A DNA stretch of 64,000 bases, from the NCBI GenBank assembly GCA_015680685.1, contig MNCI01008852.1, positions 1,265,183-1,329,182 on the forward strand, in the 5' to 3' direction. This stretch comes from Gnetum montanum (taxonomy: Eukaryota; Streptophyta; Gnetopsida; Gnetales; Gnetaceae). Below, piece by piece: positions 33,561 to 45,287 of this stretch. The notes beneath the pieces were generated by a model that worked only from the letters and a program-made list of their open reading frames with translations, was not told the origin of the DNA and did not search any database. How positions within the stretch are numbered: position 1 is the stretch's first letter; every line of letters starts with the position of its first letter. A program made the translations under genes and the position numbers.

Positions 33561-36420
33561 GAGCCTTTGCTGTGTAGGATGATGCACAAAATTGCTGGAG
33601 AAGATCACACCGTCCCTGGGGGCAGTGGTTCTGACAGACCCTCTCTAGCCTCTGGCCCATGCGTTGGTGGCGGCATGGATGTCGAAAGTCCTGCGGCAGC
33701 TGCAACTTCTGGAGGTAGCCGAAAAGCCTCCAAGAGAGCCCTTAGTTTTTCTTCTTTGCTTCTGGGATCATTCATGATCTAGGCAGCTTCTCCAATATGT
33801 GTTGGAACTGGAACTTCCCAAGGACAAGGCAGTGCCCCAATGTGTGCTAGGTCCTTCGCGACTGTACGTTATCCTTCAAAGCTTGGGTGGAGGACCTCAA
33901 GTTCTACGTTTGCTATTGCCAGCTTTTGTTTTGTTGCCTTGTGCACCTAGAACTCACCCTCGTATAAGGAATATGAGGCGGCCACTTTTTTTTCTAATTT
34001 TAACCGCGGCCTCCCGGCTGTAAGCATAGCTAGGTTTGCATATCGAAGGTTGGCCAATTCCATGTATTCTATCATTTCCTCAATCTGCAGCTCCTTTAGG
34101 TGGATTTCTACTTTGTTGTAGGCATTCAACCCATCAAGGATGGATGGCCATATATCGCCTCCCTCTCAAAGTTGCTGGAGTGCTTGGTTCATCTTGGCTT
34201 TAGTGACTTGAATGTGCTTCTTGTTGATCTCCTTTTGCAATCCCACATGGTCCTTGTAATGATTTTTGCCTTTTTCAAATTTTAGGGCCTCATTCTTCTA
34301 AGAGGAAATTTTGATTGTAGACTTCTGTCGCAATGCCCGAACCTCCTCCATTGACAAATTTCTATTTTCAGCTGTCAACCTTCTTATGTCTACGTTCACC
34401 TTGGCTAGCTCCTCCTGCTGTTGGTGGATAAAATCCTTTATGTGTTCATTTTTCGCACCAACATTGCGTAGGCAATGAACTTCAGCGGTTAGCTACACAT
34501 TCTCCCAATGAACCTCCACTAAGTCCTTTTCTAAATAATACGCTCGAGCATCTGCTATGGATTTGTCTAGGATCATCGTCTCTCGCACATCCTCAATGAC
34601 CTAAATTTTAAGCTGAAGCTATTGAAAAGCTTCATCTCTAGTGATTTCATGGTTGAGGATGGTTGGATTGGCATGCTGGGCTCTTAATTAGGCTACCTCC
34701 ATTGCCAAGCGCTGAGAAGCAACTTGAGCAGCTTCTAGTTGCCCTTCCAAGATGATGCTCTTGCCCCTTGTCGATAACAGCTCCGACTGGGTTGTAGTGA
34801 TGTTGTGTGGAAGGTCAAAGATATCTGGAAGTGGTTGCTCGGTTCCTACCAGTTGGTCCAACAATTCTTCATGTTGGGCTGCATTAATGTTGCTACGCGA
34901 AGTTTTGGTAGACACTTGTACATCTTATAGTCCATGAATGTTTAGTACAGGTGCTACCGGTGCATTGAGGGCTATAGCAATTGTATCAGCAACCACTTCA
35001 GCTGCAACTTCCTATCCCTGGTGCTGCATCACCAGGACTGTTGCCTCCTCACCATCTTCCAAGTGTACTGAGAAGGTAGCAGCATTCCCTAAGATTTCAT
35101 GGAATAACTGTTGTGTTGCGGTTGATACATCTTGGATGCTTGGATTTTTTCTAGTTGGAATTGGTGCTCGGGTGGTAGAGAATATCAGCCTTGTCCTTTC
35201 AAGCAAGCTAATTGATTAAGCCACTTACTCCAGGTGGCTCATGATAGGGCGATAGACCGAGGGGTCTTCTCCTCCACTAGTTCTTCCAGATTTCTCTTGC
35301 TGGCTCAAGAGCATTTCTCGGATCTCATGGATGTATTTTGCTATGTTTTGCGAGCTCGGCTATGTTGTTTGTGTAGGTGGTGGAGGTGGTTGCTACTCTT
35401 CCTCTATCTGCATGGCAGCAGGCATTTTATCTTTCATCATTTCTTGCCATGAGGCAATTGGGGCACGTCGGATGATATCATTAGAGTATCATGCTATCCC
35501 TGCCTATTTGCATAACTTTCAGATTAGGCAGGGAAAGGGGAGAGCTCGTCTTCCACGTTCGTTCTTAGTGAACCTTTTTTCAATCTCCAGAAACAACAGT
35601 TGTGGAAGACTCATGGAAAATTTCCCACTCAAGGCGGCACATGCATGAGCGGAGAAGGTTGTGATTTTGCTGGGTCTTACCATTAGATTCAAATGGTAAG
35701 ACGCTATCTTGGAGTATACTCTCTTTGCCGTGGTTAAGGAGCCGAATTCCTTGCGCTCTACCCCATAGCACCGTTGGATCCATTGTGCCTTCACCTCTGG
35801 ATCAGCCTGCTTTGGAATTTCTGCCATTTTGCCCCAATTGTAGGCAACCCCAGAGCTTGCACTATTGCTTCTGAAGAGTAAGAGACATAAATGTCTTTGA
35901 TTCTTACTCTTGACCCTGGTTTCTAATTCTTCCAGAAGAGATAAGTTTCTCCTAAGTACCACTCACCACTGGTTGTTATGATTGGCCACATCGGAGAGTT
36001 CTGTAATTGGAGTCTCACGTCTTCTAGTGCATGCTCGAGGAATGGTCCAAAATTTAGCTCTTGGAGGACCGTTCGTTGCACCTCGCATGGCATAATAGCT
36101 TCAAGGCAGGCTTGGGTCAGGGTGACCTCAAGCCATGGTGCTATCCCAGGAGTCTCATCCCCTAACGATTGTTCACCGGGAATCTGCTCTTCGGGAATCT
36201 GGTGAATAGATTCCACGTTAGGTCTTTCGCGGAAGGGCCTAGTTGCATGAGAGCCCTCCACATACTCTGGCGATTGCACTCCTCGTCCCCTTCCCATGTG
36301 TGGGCGCTTGTCCCTTGGTTGTGACGGTCCTTCGTCCCTTGGGTTCCTTGGTTTGGGTGCCATCTGCAATAAAACATAATCATCCATTAGACCGTTCATA
36401 AGTAGTTTAAGATGGTCCAT
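33560..36420 (-). pseudogene. Element D ORF3 (plant transposon-protein / env-position ORF)
   Basis: A third ORF between integrase and 3' LTR. The first ATG is at 36420. A second ATG at 36363 follows a good splice acceptor (TTTATTGCAG), so expression from a spliced RNA is possible. The first part (to 35923) is Pro/Arg-rich. A one-base shift follows near 35950. The middle has segments typical of the 'putative plant transposon protein' family: VSYSSEAIVQALGLP in one frame, then KAQWIQRCY, HLNLMVRPSKITTFSAHACA and RRALPFPCLI in the next. The part from about 35206 to 33950 is Glu/Leu/Gln-rich and looks coiled-coil. I see no clear signal peptide or membrane anchor, so an envelope role is not supported. 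Function unknown. Confidence 0.6.
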
Positions 36421-36689
36421 ATATACTTTCTCAGTTTGACCAAGTTATGTTAATGGCACAGACACACCGTTAAGTTTCCTAGAGCGTTAAGTTAGGGGTT
36501 AGGGCCAAAGTTTTCGTAATTAACAATTAATTAATTACACAAAGGCACCACCCCCCATGACTGAGAGCATACCTCCGGGTGCGTAAAAATGGCAAGGATA
36601 GATTGATGCAGACACGCGATGGAATGTGGATGCGTTGGGAAGGGTTAGGCAGAATAAATGGCAAGAACTCCCCTCAATTTGGACTCCAA

Positions 36690-36860
36690 ATGATGAAAAA
36701 CGAAGAAGTGCAGTGGGGTATATATAGGGGTTGGGTGCTGCGTCAATGGGGCTGCGTATATATGACCATGTATATGTAGGCACTGCGTATACGGGGCCCC
36801 GTATATGCAGCACTGTTCACCCGTGGACCAGCGTTGACCAACCCATAAAACATCCAAAAT
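36690..36860 (-). promoter_or_regulatory. U3-like promoter cassette upstream of ORF3
   Basis: On the minus strand, palindrome-rich units (TACGGGGCCCCGTA, CATATATACGCAGCCCC, TTGACGCAGC) lead to ACCCAACCCC and a TATA box CCTATATATACCCC at about 36727-36714. This copies the layout of the D LTR, where similar units lead to CCCAACCTATAAATAAG. It lies about 300 bp upstream of the ORF3 start. Confidence 0.5.
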
Positions 36861-36862
36861 GA

Positions 36863-38249
36863 TGAATTTGAAAATCCAAATTGAGGCGGTTGAAGTGCAG
36901 AAAAGGCCCAATCATGGCTGAGGATAGGAGGAAGGGAATTAAGCGTGAAAAAGAGACAAAATTGGAGAATGGGATTGAAAAAGAACTCCGCAAGGATGGA
37001 ATCGAACAATGGGACACGAAAAACAATCAACCAAGAAATCCAAAGATTTGGAGGCTTTACAGGCAGAACCAGGAGTATGTAGGTGGGTTTTCCCCATAGT
37101 AGGAAATAGCCTTTGTAGCCCCTACATACCCTCAACACTAGGGTCCGTGGGCCTGGGTGCCAGGAATTGGAGCTAGCCAATGAAGACTCCAAACCAAGAG
37201 AACCCGCCAAGGCATGAGAGACCTACAAAAAACACGACGAACACACAAAACATAAAAAGGGTAGTGAGGTGAGTATGGAGAGGAGTGGGAACAGAGGGAG
37301 AGGAGAGAATGGAAAGTCTGAGTATTGGCCACATGAAACCCTATGTGCGATCGTGGTTAAGTGACCTGGTAGAACCTTCCTAAGGTCAGACCCAAAACCA
37401 TCTGTAGTTAGTGACATTGCAGCAATAAACGAAGTCCCGACCATCCCCCAAGGAAACAAGAATGACCCCATAGAGAACCACCACTCCAGGAAATGTGAGA
37501 AGAAGGAAGTGAAACGGGATGAAGTTAGAGGGAACCAAGGAAGTCCCATAACTAAAGCGTATGGCCCATGAGAGGCGTTCTAAGGGATGTGCTTTGAATT
37601 CCCCCACAATTCAGTTTTCTTTTCTTTTGTGCGGGGGAACCACACCATGTGAAGACCCATGCGTGTGTGCATGCATTCGACTAAGGGGTGTGCTTTGAAT
37701 CCTCATTTTCTTTGTTTATTTTTTTGAGTATTTTTCTTGTTTTTTTCTCTTTTTTTTTTTAAATTTTAGAATTTTTTTCAGTGAGGACCACACCATGCAA
37801 GGTCGAATTGCCTAGAAGCTTCTGTGAAGAGAGACTTGGAGGGGGAGAAAATTTATGAGGACACACCGGCAACCTGGGGAATAGAACAGAACAACGAATA
37901 AAGCATTCCCCTTGAAGTCACACCCGATTCAAACCATTGGATCATCCCTTAGTCTAGGAACTACACAAGTCACACATTAGTTAAAATATTTTTAAGTGAA
38001 GGGGTTGCATGTGCACAACAAAAGGAAAATCATGGAATGGTGAATGGGCGAATGACGTGGACTCACTACCGAGTTTATGAAGTGAAAACAATGTAAAATC
38101 CAAGGACAACCATGCAATGGTGGGAGCCAGATAATGAGGAAGACTATGATAGTACCCATCGTAATGAAAATCGACCGTGCCAAACGTCTGAAGACAATAC
38201 GACGACGTTTCCCATTACCCGAAGAAAACAAATAGGTACAAAAAATGAA
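36863..38249 (-). other. Element D non-coding spacer between integrase and ORF3
   Basis: Two copies of the bipartite motif (37585-37645 and 37687-37800), the first with a TTCCCCC...GGGGGAA stem, and the block CCTTGAAGTCACACCC (37911-37926) shared with the 3' regions of A, B and C. The 155-codon minus ORF 36743-37210 runs through the U3-like cassette and is not credible. Confidence 0.6.
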
Positions 38250-39840
38250 AGATAATTAAAGAAAATGAAAAGATGTGCAAAGAATGTGCAAATGTAGGAA
38301 TGATGGTGAAAGACAAAAAAGTGTAAAACAAAAAATGATAAAACAAGGAAGTGTACAATAAAAAATTGTAAAACAAAGAAATGATAAAATGGTGAGGGGA
38401 GTAGGGAATGGATTAGCAGGGATGATGGTCTCCCCCACAACTGGGTGGAAAGGAGGAGACATGAAAAATGGAGCGTGGACGACTAGTTGATGACAAGGCG
38501 GTGGCACTGGTTGTGTGGAGCTCATGGAAAGGTTTTAATTATTGGCGGTTGACTAACTGTGTTCTGGTGGGATCCCCAGGTTTGTGGATGAGCAAGGCCC
38601 TAGATGGGAAGGTTTCGGAGACAATATAAGATCCCTCCCATAATGTTTGAAACTTTGTCTGTTGGGATACATGTGAGGGGTTCCATTAGAATACCTTGTC
38701 TCCACATCTAAATGTGACCTTTCGAATCCTAAGATCATGTCGTTTCTTGTTATAGTTCTTGTGGGTTTCATTTAAAAATAGGGCCACTAGTCAGTTCTCA
38801 TCTAGCATAATTAAATTGATTAGTCGTTCACGTTGTGCTAGCGGTAGGTCAAGGCCGAGGTCACTAGTGGTGGATAGTGTCTGGAGCTTTGCTTGGATTG
38901 CAAGTGTTGGCAACTTTCTATACACTAACTTATAGGGAGAGTACCCTATAGGAAGTTTCCAAGTGGAGTGATAGGCCCATAGGGCATCGTTGAGCTTGGT
39001 ACTCCAATCCCTCCTATATTTGCTAATGGTTCAGGTAAGGATCTTGGTGATCTTCCTATTGGTGACTTCAACCTGCCCGTTGGCTTAGGGGTGATAGGGT
39101 GTTGTAAATTTATGTGTTAACCCTAAGTGTTGCATGAATTTTCGAAAAGTGACACTCGTGAAGTGAGTCCCATTGTCAGAAATGAGTGCATGTGGCACTC
39201 CAAACCTAGTAACGATTTGTTGCTGGACAAATCGTGCAGCGGTGTTGGAAGAATAGTCGATGACGATGGCCGCTTTTGCCCACTTTGTATAGTAGTCCAC
39301 AGCCACGATGATGTATGCCTTTCCATTTGACAAGGGGGTGATGGATCCCATGAAGTCGATACCCCAGATGTCAAAGGGCTTTAATGGCTGGATCCACTAT
39401 TGAGGTCCCTCCAACCATGCCGTCATCCCACCATCTCTTTGGCATCGTTCACAGGAGTGGGTGAACCATTGTGCATCCGTGAAAAGTGTAGGCCAGTAAT
39501 ACCCTGCAAGCAAGATTTTAATGGCCGTTCGACATCTAGCATAGTGGCCCCCACAAGGGCCCTCGTTAGTATCTTGGAGGACACACAGTGTATCATCATC
39601 AGGGACACACCATCGAACCAAGCCATCTACACATACCTTGTAGAGGTGATCATTGATTTCCATGAAACACTTGGCCTTATGGAGAAACTGCTATTTTTGC
39701 CGATGGTTCCACTCCTTTGGTAGCTCCTGAGTTGTAAGGTAGGTGAGGATGCGGTTGAACCAAGGGGATTCCTTGGATGCTTGAGGATCAACGGTGCATG
39801 TGAAGAGAAGTTCATCTAGAAACTGGTCAGATAAGGGCTC
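38250..39840 (-). pseudogene. Element D integrase (decayed)
   Basis: Integrase inserts the cDNA into the chromosome. The zinc-binding HHCC end is seen around 39560-39430 (GHYARCRTA, then HSCERCQRDGG). The core 39390-39030 carries VAVDYYTKWA (first Asp), FGVPHALISDNGTHF (second Asp) and, after a stop, ANGQVEVTNR (Glu). Thus the DDE triad is readable although the frame is broken. The C-terminal part has LPIGYSPYKLVYRKLPTL and ends near 38390 with PFHPVVGETIIPANPF, the segment that A, B and C retain after their protease. Confidence 0.85.
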
Positions 39841-39849
39841 CTCCTCTTC

Positions 39850-41160
39850 TGTGTTGTCCCATCATAATTGAGACAAGTGGTCAACAACCACATTCTCGGT
39901 CCCCTTTCTATCTACCATGGTAAGATCAAACTCCTAAAGAATCACCAGCCACTAGATTATGCGGGGGCTCACCATTGGTTTGTTCATTAGGAACTAGATA
40001 GTAACGTGGTTAGTGTGCACAAACACCTCGTATCTGAGCACATAGTGTCGGAATTTATCTAATGCGAACACCACCACCATTAATTCCTTCTCGGTGGTGG
40101 TATAGTTCAGCTGTGCACCCACAATGCTACGACTTGCACAGTGGATATAATATGGACGTTTTGAATCATCACACTGTGTAAGCATGACTTCCAAGGCATA
40201 GTTGGAGGCATCCTTCAGAATGTGAAAAGGTTTGGACTAATCAGGTGCTCGTAGAACCGGAGCTTCTATGAGTTTTTGTTTCAGTGCATGGAATGCAGAC
40301 TTGCATTCCTTGGTCCAAATGAATGGAGCGTCCTTCTTTGTAAGTTCTACCAATGGCCTGGCCATCTTTGAGAAGTGCTCTATGAAATGCCAGTAGTAAC
40401 CAGTATGTCCAAGGAATGACCACACATCTTTGATAGTACTTGGTTGGTGGGTTATTCCTTGGATGACCCTAATCTTTTTAGGATCTACGCTGATCCTTGT
40501 TGATGAGATGCGATGCCCCAGCACAATGCCCTCTTAGACCATCAAATGGCTCTTTTTCCAATTGAGTCACAGATTGGTGTCTACACACCTCTTTAGAACC
40601 TGCTCTAGATGGTCCAAATATTGCTCAAATGTGGCCCCATAGGTGGAGAAGTCATCCATGAAGACTTCTACACCATTGCCGATTTGTTGCTGGAAGATGC
40701 TTAGGACAAGGCGTTGGAACGTTGCAGGCGCATTACACAGACCAAAGGGCATCTTCTTATATGCAAAAGTCCCCCATGGACTCATGAAAGTAGTTTTGGC
40801 CTGGTCCTTTGGTGCTATTTGGATTTGGTTATAACCACTATAACCATCCAAAAAACTGTAATATCGGTGTCCTACGATGGTGTCCAATACTTGGTTCACA
40901 AATGGGAGTGGGAAGTAGTTCTTGAAGGTCACCATGTTGAGCAACTGAAAATCAATATAGACCCTCCACTTGCTACCTTTCTTGGGTATGATAACGAGTG
41001 GGCTAACCCATTTGCTATTGACAACAGAATAGATGAATCTTGCCTTAAACAATTATTCGATTTCATCTTTTACGATCTACTTCAATTTGGGATTCAACCG
41101 TCTTTGTGGCTGTCGTCATGGCTTCATGGAAGGGTCAAGGTAGATCCAGTGTTGGAAGAC
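39850..41160 (-). pseudogene. Element D reverse transcriptase and RNase H (decayed)
   Basis: The RT copies element RNA into cDNA. The segment 41052-40567 is open for 161 codons with KWVSPLVIIPKKG, WRVYIDFQLLN, YYSFLDGYSGYNQI, PFGLCNAPATFQR and the catalytic FMDDFSTYG. After a stop the thumb follows (GHRISSTRISVDPKKI, SFLGHTGYYWHFI). RNase H is seen at 40240-39850 (CASRSIVGAQLNYTTTEKE, VVFALDKFRHYVL, VHTNHVTI). Motif spacing is as in Ty3/gypsy. This is the only RT of this superfamily in the window. The long plus ORF 40714-41313 is its antisense shadow. Confidence 0.9.
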
Positions 41161-41479
41161 CCTGGATCAACTCTAGTCAACTCAGGATATGACCATGCGA
41201 ATGCAGTAACTCATTTTTTTACCATCACCAGCAACTTCTTTTTATGTTCAAGAGCAAGAGCAGCATTGATAATTACCAGCTTGCCATTTTGCAAAAATGC
41301 ATATTCCAAGTGAGCCAGTAAAGACTTTAGTTCCAGGGGCTCTTCTTTGAAGCTCTCAGGGATTTGTAGCGTTCCTCAATTATCTTGGTCGTCAACAGTG
41401 GAAATCTATTGATGAATATCCTCCATCTCATCCATGCTGTTAACATAGGCTTGCACTAGCCCCTCAGACGGTTCCATGC

Positions 41480-42140
41480 ATAATGTGCTACTAGTAGGAT
41501 CAACTATCAGCCACTGAGTGCCTTCTTGGTTACTGGCTACTGCGTACAAGCACTGTTGAATAGGTGATTCTTCGGTACACCGACTGCATGCTTGAATGGA
41601 TATCCGCTTAGCGGACTATAACTGCTACATATAATTGCACCCTGAGTCATTGTATGCAATGCATGGAACTATTTTCTTCTTGATCTTCCCAAAAGGATTT
41701 TCCTTTGAAATTTCCAGGGACAGATCTTGGAGTCCTAGTCATGCATGCACCGTGCTTAGCCAGGCTCTTCCCATGATGATTGAGAAGTTCCCCTTATAGT
41801 TCTTGACATAGATGACCAGGAAATCAGCAAGGTAGGACCACCCACAAATGGTGGTCATAATGTCCTCCACCAAAACCAAGGGAACGGTGATGGATTGGTT
41901 TGCTAACTCGAGCCGGATGTTGCTCTTCTTTAGCAGGGCAGGTTCTAGTTATTGTACATATCATGAGAGATCAAATTGACCCTTGAACCTGAGTCCAGAA
42001 GAGCTTTGCATGGCTCGTTCCCAGCCACCTGAAGATAGATTAGGGGGCTTCTCGGATCTGTGAATTTTTAAGGAAGAGAACCTGCTTTGATTGAGTCGGT
42101 CACAGCATGTGTGAGCATGACCGTCTGGACATTGGAGTGC
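41480..42140 (-). pseudogene. Element D protease and linker (decayed)
   Basis: A retropepsin that cleaves the polyprotein. The minus strand encodes VMLTHAVTDSIKAG, SPLIYLQVAGNEP, then ALLDSGSRVNLIS with the catalytic DSG intact (about 42010-41980). A frameshift follows soon after. The Cys motif ACSRCTEESPIQQC (C-X2-C-X8-C, about 41600-41555) lies between protease and RT, as in A, B and C. Confidence 0.8.
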
Positions 42141-42459
42141 GGCGGAGTGGAGGATTGCTCAGGTGGTATGATGTTGGAGGTGTTGGTAGGTTCGGAGGCA
42201 CTTGCCATAGGTGTAGGTGAGGATGTGTTCAGATTATTGGGCTAGAAAAAAGGACGTTTGCGTGGCTTGGGTTCTGGTTCACTGTGGTGGCATCCCCCAT
42301 GCTTGTGGTTGCTTCCACTGTTGGAAGTATTCATACAATTGCGGGGGCATTCCACTTGGATAATATCCTTGCTGCTGCTGGTGGAATCGCCTAGGGTTGC
42401 CTTGTGGATAAGGCAACCTTCAGGGTGTCTGCCGCTATGCCAATCAAGGGTTCAAGGCA

Positions 42460-44222
42460 TACATCACAGGACAACATCCCTTAGGATGCTCATATTGGCA
42501 TACGTCACATCCATCGTCCTCCTCGGTGTTAGAGTCTGCACCCTGCTCTGCTACAACAACTTTTCCCTTACCCTTATGTAGGGCACGTTCAGCTCCCTTA
42601 TTCCTGCACCGATCACGGTCACTGCCTTATTCTTTGGACTTTTTTGCAATTTTCAATACACTTTGAAATTTCTCGTTCAAAGAGTCCCACATTTTATCCA
42701 CCTTTGCCAATATTTCATATGCGAACTTTTGTAACGGCAAAGTCTTCTGATTCACCGCTGCTTCCAGTGGTGACTCATCCTCCTCATCACAAAATCGGTT
42801 GAATTCTTCTACACTTTCCTTTTTCCTAAGTTCTCCTTCTTCCTTGGCCACCTGATCAATGAGTTGTTGCAACTGATGGATCCTTAGCTCCGACAATCAT
42901 CCCTTGGCATACATGCCCAGGGTCTTTCGCATTTCAAAATGGAGCCCATCAATAATGTGGTGAAGCTATGCCTGCTGAGAGTAACCATGATCAGGGCACC
43001 GATGTAACAATGAGTAATACCTGCTCATGGTGGCATCCAAGGGTTCATGATTTCCTTCTTTCCATGCTTGGATCTGCCATCTCAAATTCGCCACTCTAGA
43101 GTACATTTGATATTTATCATTGAATATTTCAAGCATCGTACTCCATCTTCTGATCGATTCTGGCTCCAAGGACCAGTACCAACTTTTAGCTTCTTTGATG
43201 AGTATGTGAGGGAATAGCTTCAATCGTTGCCAATCATTATCAATGTTTTGCAGGGTGCAGGTGTCATGGAACACTTGCAGGTGGGTTTGCAGATCACAGT
43301 TGTATCCCCCTTCAAATCTAGGGATGTTGTTCATATCAACATGCTTGATCCGACTATCCTTTATGTGCCTACTTGGAATGTGAATTGCCTCTATAATCTA
43401 GAGCATGCTCTGAGTAGCTAACAACAGCTCATTTGAATCATAGTCCTGTTGGGGACCATGACGTCTGTGATGATTTCGGCTACCCCTTCTTTCATGCTGG
43501 TGAGCATCACGTGATTGGTTGCGTGCTTCCTCATGTTGCCCCTTCTGAACCTGTTTAGCACCGTCTTTTCTCTCCAGCCTTCCCCTGTTATGCTCAGAGC
43601 TTGAGCTGGAGGAAGGTGCAAGAGAGGGGGAGGACGGAGAAGAAGGAGAGGCATCGCCACTACTTTGACAGCGATCTCCCCATCTACCCTGATGATGGCC
43701 TCAGTCATCTAGCCCAGCCTTGCTACGTGACCCTCCATCCTTGTGAGGATCATGGTTACTTGGAGGTTTGTTCTGAATGATTGATTGGATGAATTGCTGC
43801 CCCAGGGGAAGTTCGGTTGAATGGGTATCATGAAATATGGGATCCCCATCGTCTTGCAGCCCTTGCAAGAATAAGGGATTGATGAATTGCTTCCCCTTCT
43901 ACTATTCATATCTCTTTGCCTGCTGCTGATCTCTTGTCCATTGAGCCTCCATAGGATGATAGTCCCGGTAGTCATGGTCCTCCATGACATACTCCGCCAC
44001 CTGGTCCTGGATGCCCAATCTACCTAGATTGTGATATAGCATCACAGGAGCTACTCAGTCGGGCAGTAGCACGATGCTACCCTCCATGTCCCGCCATCAA
44101 AGATGCTCATCCTAATGTAGGATGAATGTGAAATCAGGGACATATTCATCGGGATGTTTGTACACCACCTGACATTCTTATGGCACCGATGGTTCAAATA
44201 CATCTCTCCTGTGAGAAGACAT
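42460..44222 (-). pseudogene. Element D gag (decayed)
   Basis: The ATG at 44222 (MSSHRRD...) is equivalent to MSSSSHK in the other copies. Then come the N-terminal domain (YVPDFTFILH), an Arg/His/Ser-rich tract (43560-43440), a capsid core open at 43334-42966 (SWYWSLEPESIRRW, FNDKYQMYSRVANLRWQI), a Glu-rich segment 42896-42627 and the knuckle CDVCQYEHPKGCC (about 42516-42478). Stops and two frameshifts are present. The gag is clearly homologous to that of the non-autonomous elements but forms its own subfamily. Confidence 0.85.
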
Positions 44223-44369
44223 GTTAGACATTAGATGGTCCATATAATCGGTGTACCTTATGATTAACTTAAGTTCGCCTAGCGTGCATAAATATTTCTA
44301 CCCTGGGTCTGTTCCAATGACTTAAATGATAATTTCACTAAGGTTAGATGATGCATGTAAGACTAACAA

Positions 44370-44387
44370 TCCCCAGCAACAGTGCCA
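44370..44387 (-). promoter_or_regulatory. Element D primer-binding site
   Basis: The minus strand reads TGGCACTGTTGCTGGGGA, one base from the LTR; tRNA-Asp-like with three transitions. Confidence 0.8.
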
Positions 44388-44388
44388 A

Positions 44389-45287
44389 TGATAAGCGGCT
44401 AGGTATCCCTACGCCCAACCATACGAATCACGAGCGTTCACACGCGACTCGGTCAAAATCCACAGATTGTAAGCACTTAACATACACTAGACTTCTAACT
44501 AGTGAAACCTTGGGTTAGAACGGTCGTTGTCATCCTAATCTCACTTGTGAAGTTCTGTTTACATTGGTTAAGTGAGATTAAGGCTAATGATTTTTATATG
44601 TTTTTAATTATCTTTTTTGCAACTAATCATTTTGGAAAATAAGGATAGAATATTAATTAATCTAAAATCATCTTAGTCTAAATCTTAACTATTCCTAACA
44701 TAAGTATCCAGTCCCATCTTCCGAGCACGTTCTGAGCATCTCCTAACACTTATGGGTTACTAGATGTTAAGCATCACTGGGCTTACCAAGTGTTTGGGTT
44801 ATGTTCAAGATGGTTATACTTATGGCCTAATGAACTACAAATGAATAATAACGATTGCAATTACAATAACAAAAACATAAGTAATTAACAAGTAACTAAT
44901 AAAGCATAAAAATATTAAACTATTAATTGCATAAAATAACTAAGTCCAAATGCTGCAAGGATTGCTTGAATAGTTCATCTTTATTACCGTCACACTAATG
45001 GGCTTAGATACATCAGTGCTTGAATAAAGAGCTGGTCACTTTTCTTACACCTGCTACGAGCACTTGGAAAGTATTCTATCTCTTGCGGGAACAAACTGCA
45101 AGAGCTTCACTACAACTACTCAAAAAGATGCCTAAATAAGGTGGAAGGCCCTCTTATTTATAGGCTGGGAAAGGTGGTTGCATAAACGGGGCCACGTCGA
45201 AGCATGGAGGCTATGTCAATGGGCCCGCGTCGACGTGGCCACGTATATGCGGCCCAGTCGACGCATTGACTAAATGACACTTCATCA
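44389..45287 (-). repeat. Element D 5' LTR
   Basis: 899 bp, the same length as the 3' copy and very similar to it. It starts TGATAAGCGG (one change in the usual TGATGAG) and ends CACTTCATCA. The right flank ACGTC is the target duplication. Confidence 0.9.

Larger units (their letters stand above)
32455..45287 (-). mobile_element. Element D: full-length gypsy element with gag, pol and ORF3
   Basis: A 12,833-bp minus-strand element. Both LTRs are 899 bp. The order is 5' LTR 44389-45287, PBS, gag 44222-42460, protease, RT-RNase H, integrase (to about 38250), a 1.8-kb non-coding stretch with a U3-like cassette, ORF3 36420 to about 33560, PPT, and 3' LTR 32455-33353. The tRNA-Asp-type PBS and an ORF in the env position suggest the Athila/Tat side of the plant gypsy elements; this assignment is from general family knowledge, not from a phylogeny. 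All frames have stops, so it is no longer autonomous. Confidence 0.88.

Noticed and set aside
33560-36420. A true retroviral envelope in D
   Set aside because: No signal peptide, cleavage site or transmembrane anchor was seen; only the position resembles env.
36743-37210. 155-codon minus-strand ORF in D
   Set aside because: It runs through the U3-like palindrome cassette and non-coding spacer; no domain, and no counterpart in A, B or C.
40714-41313. 199-codon plus-strand ORF, the longest on that strand here
   Set aside because: It lies exactly antisense to the D reverse transcriptase and has no family features.
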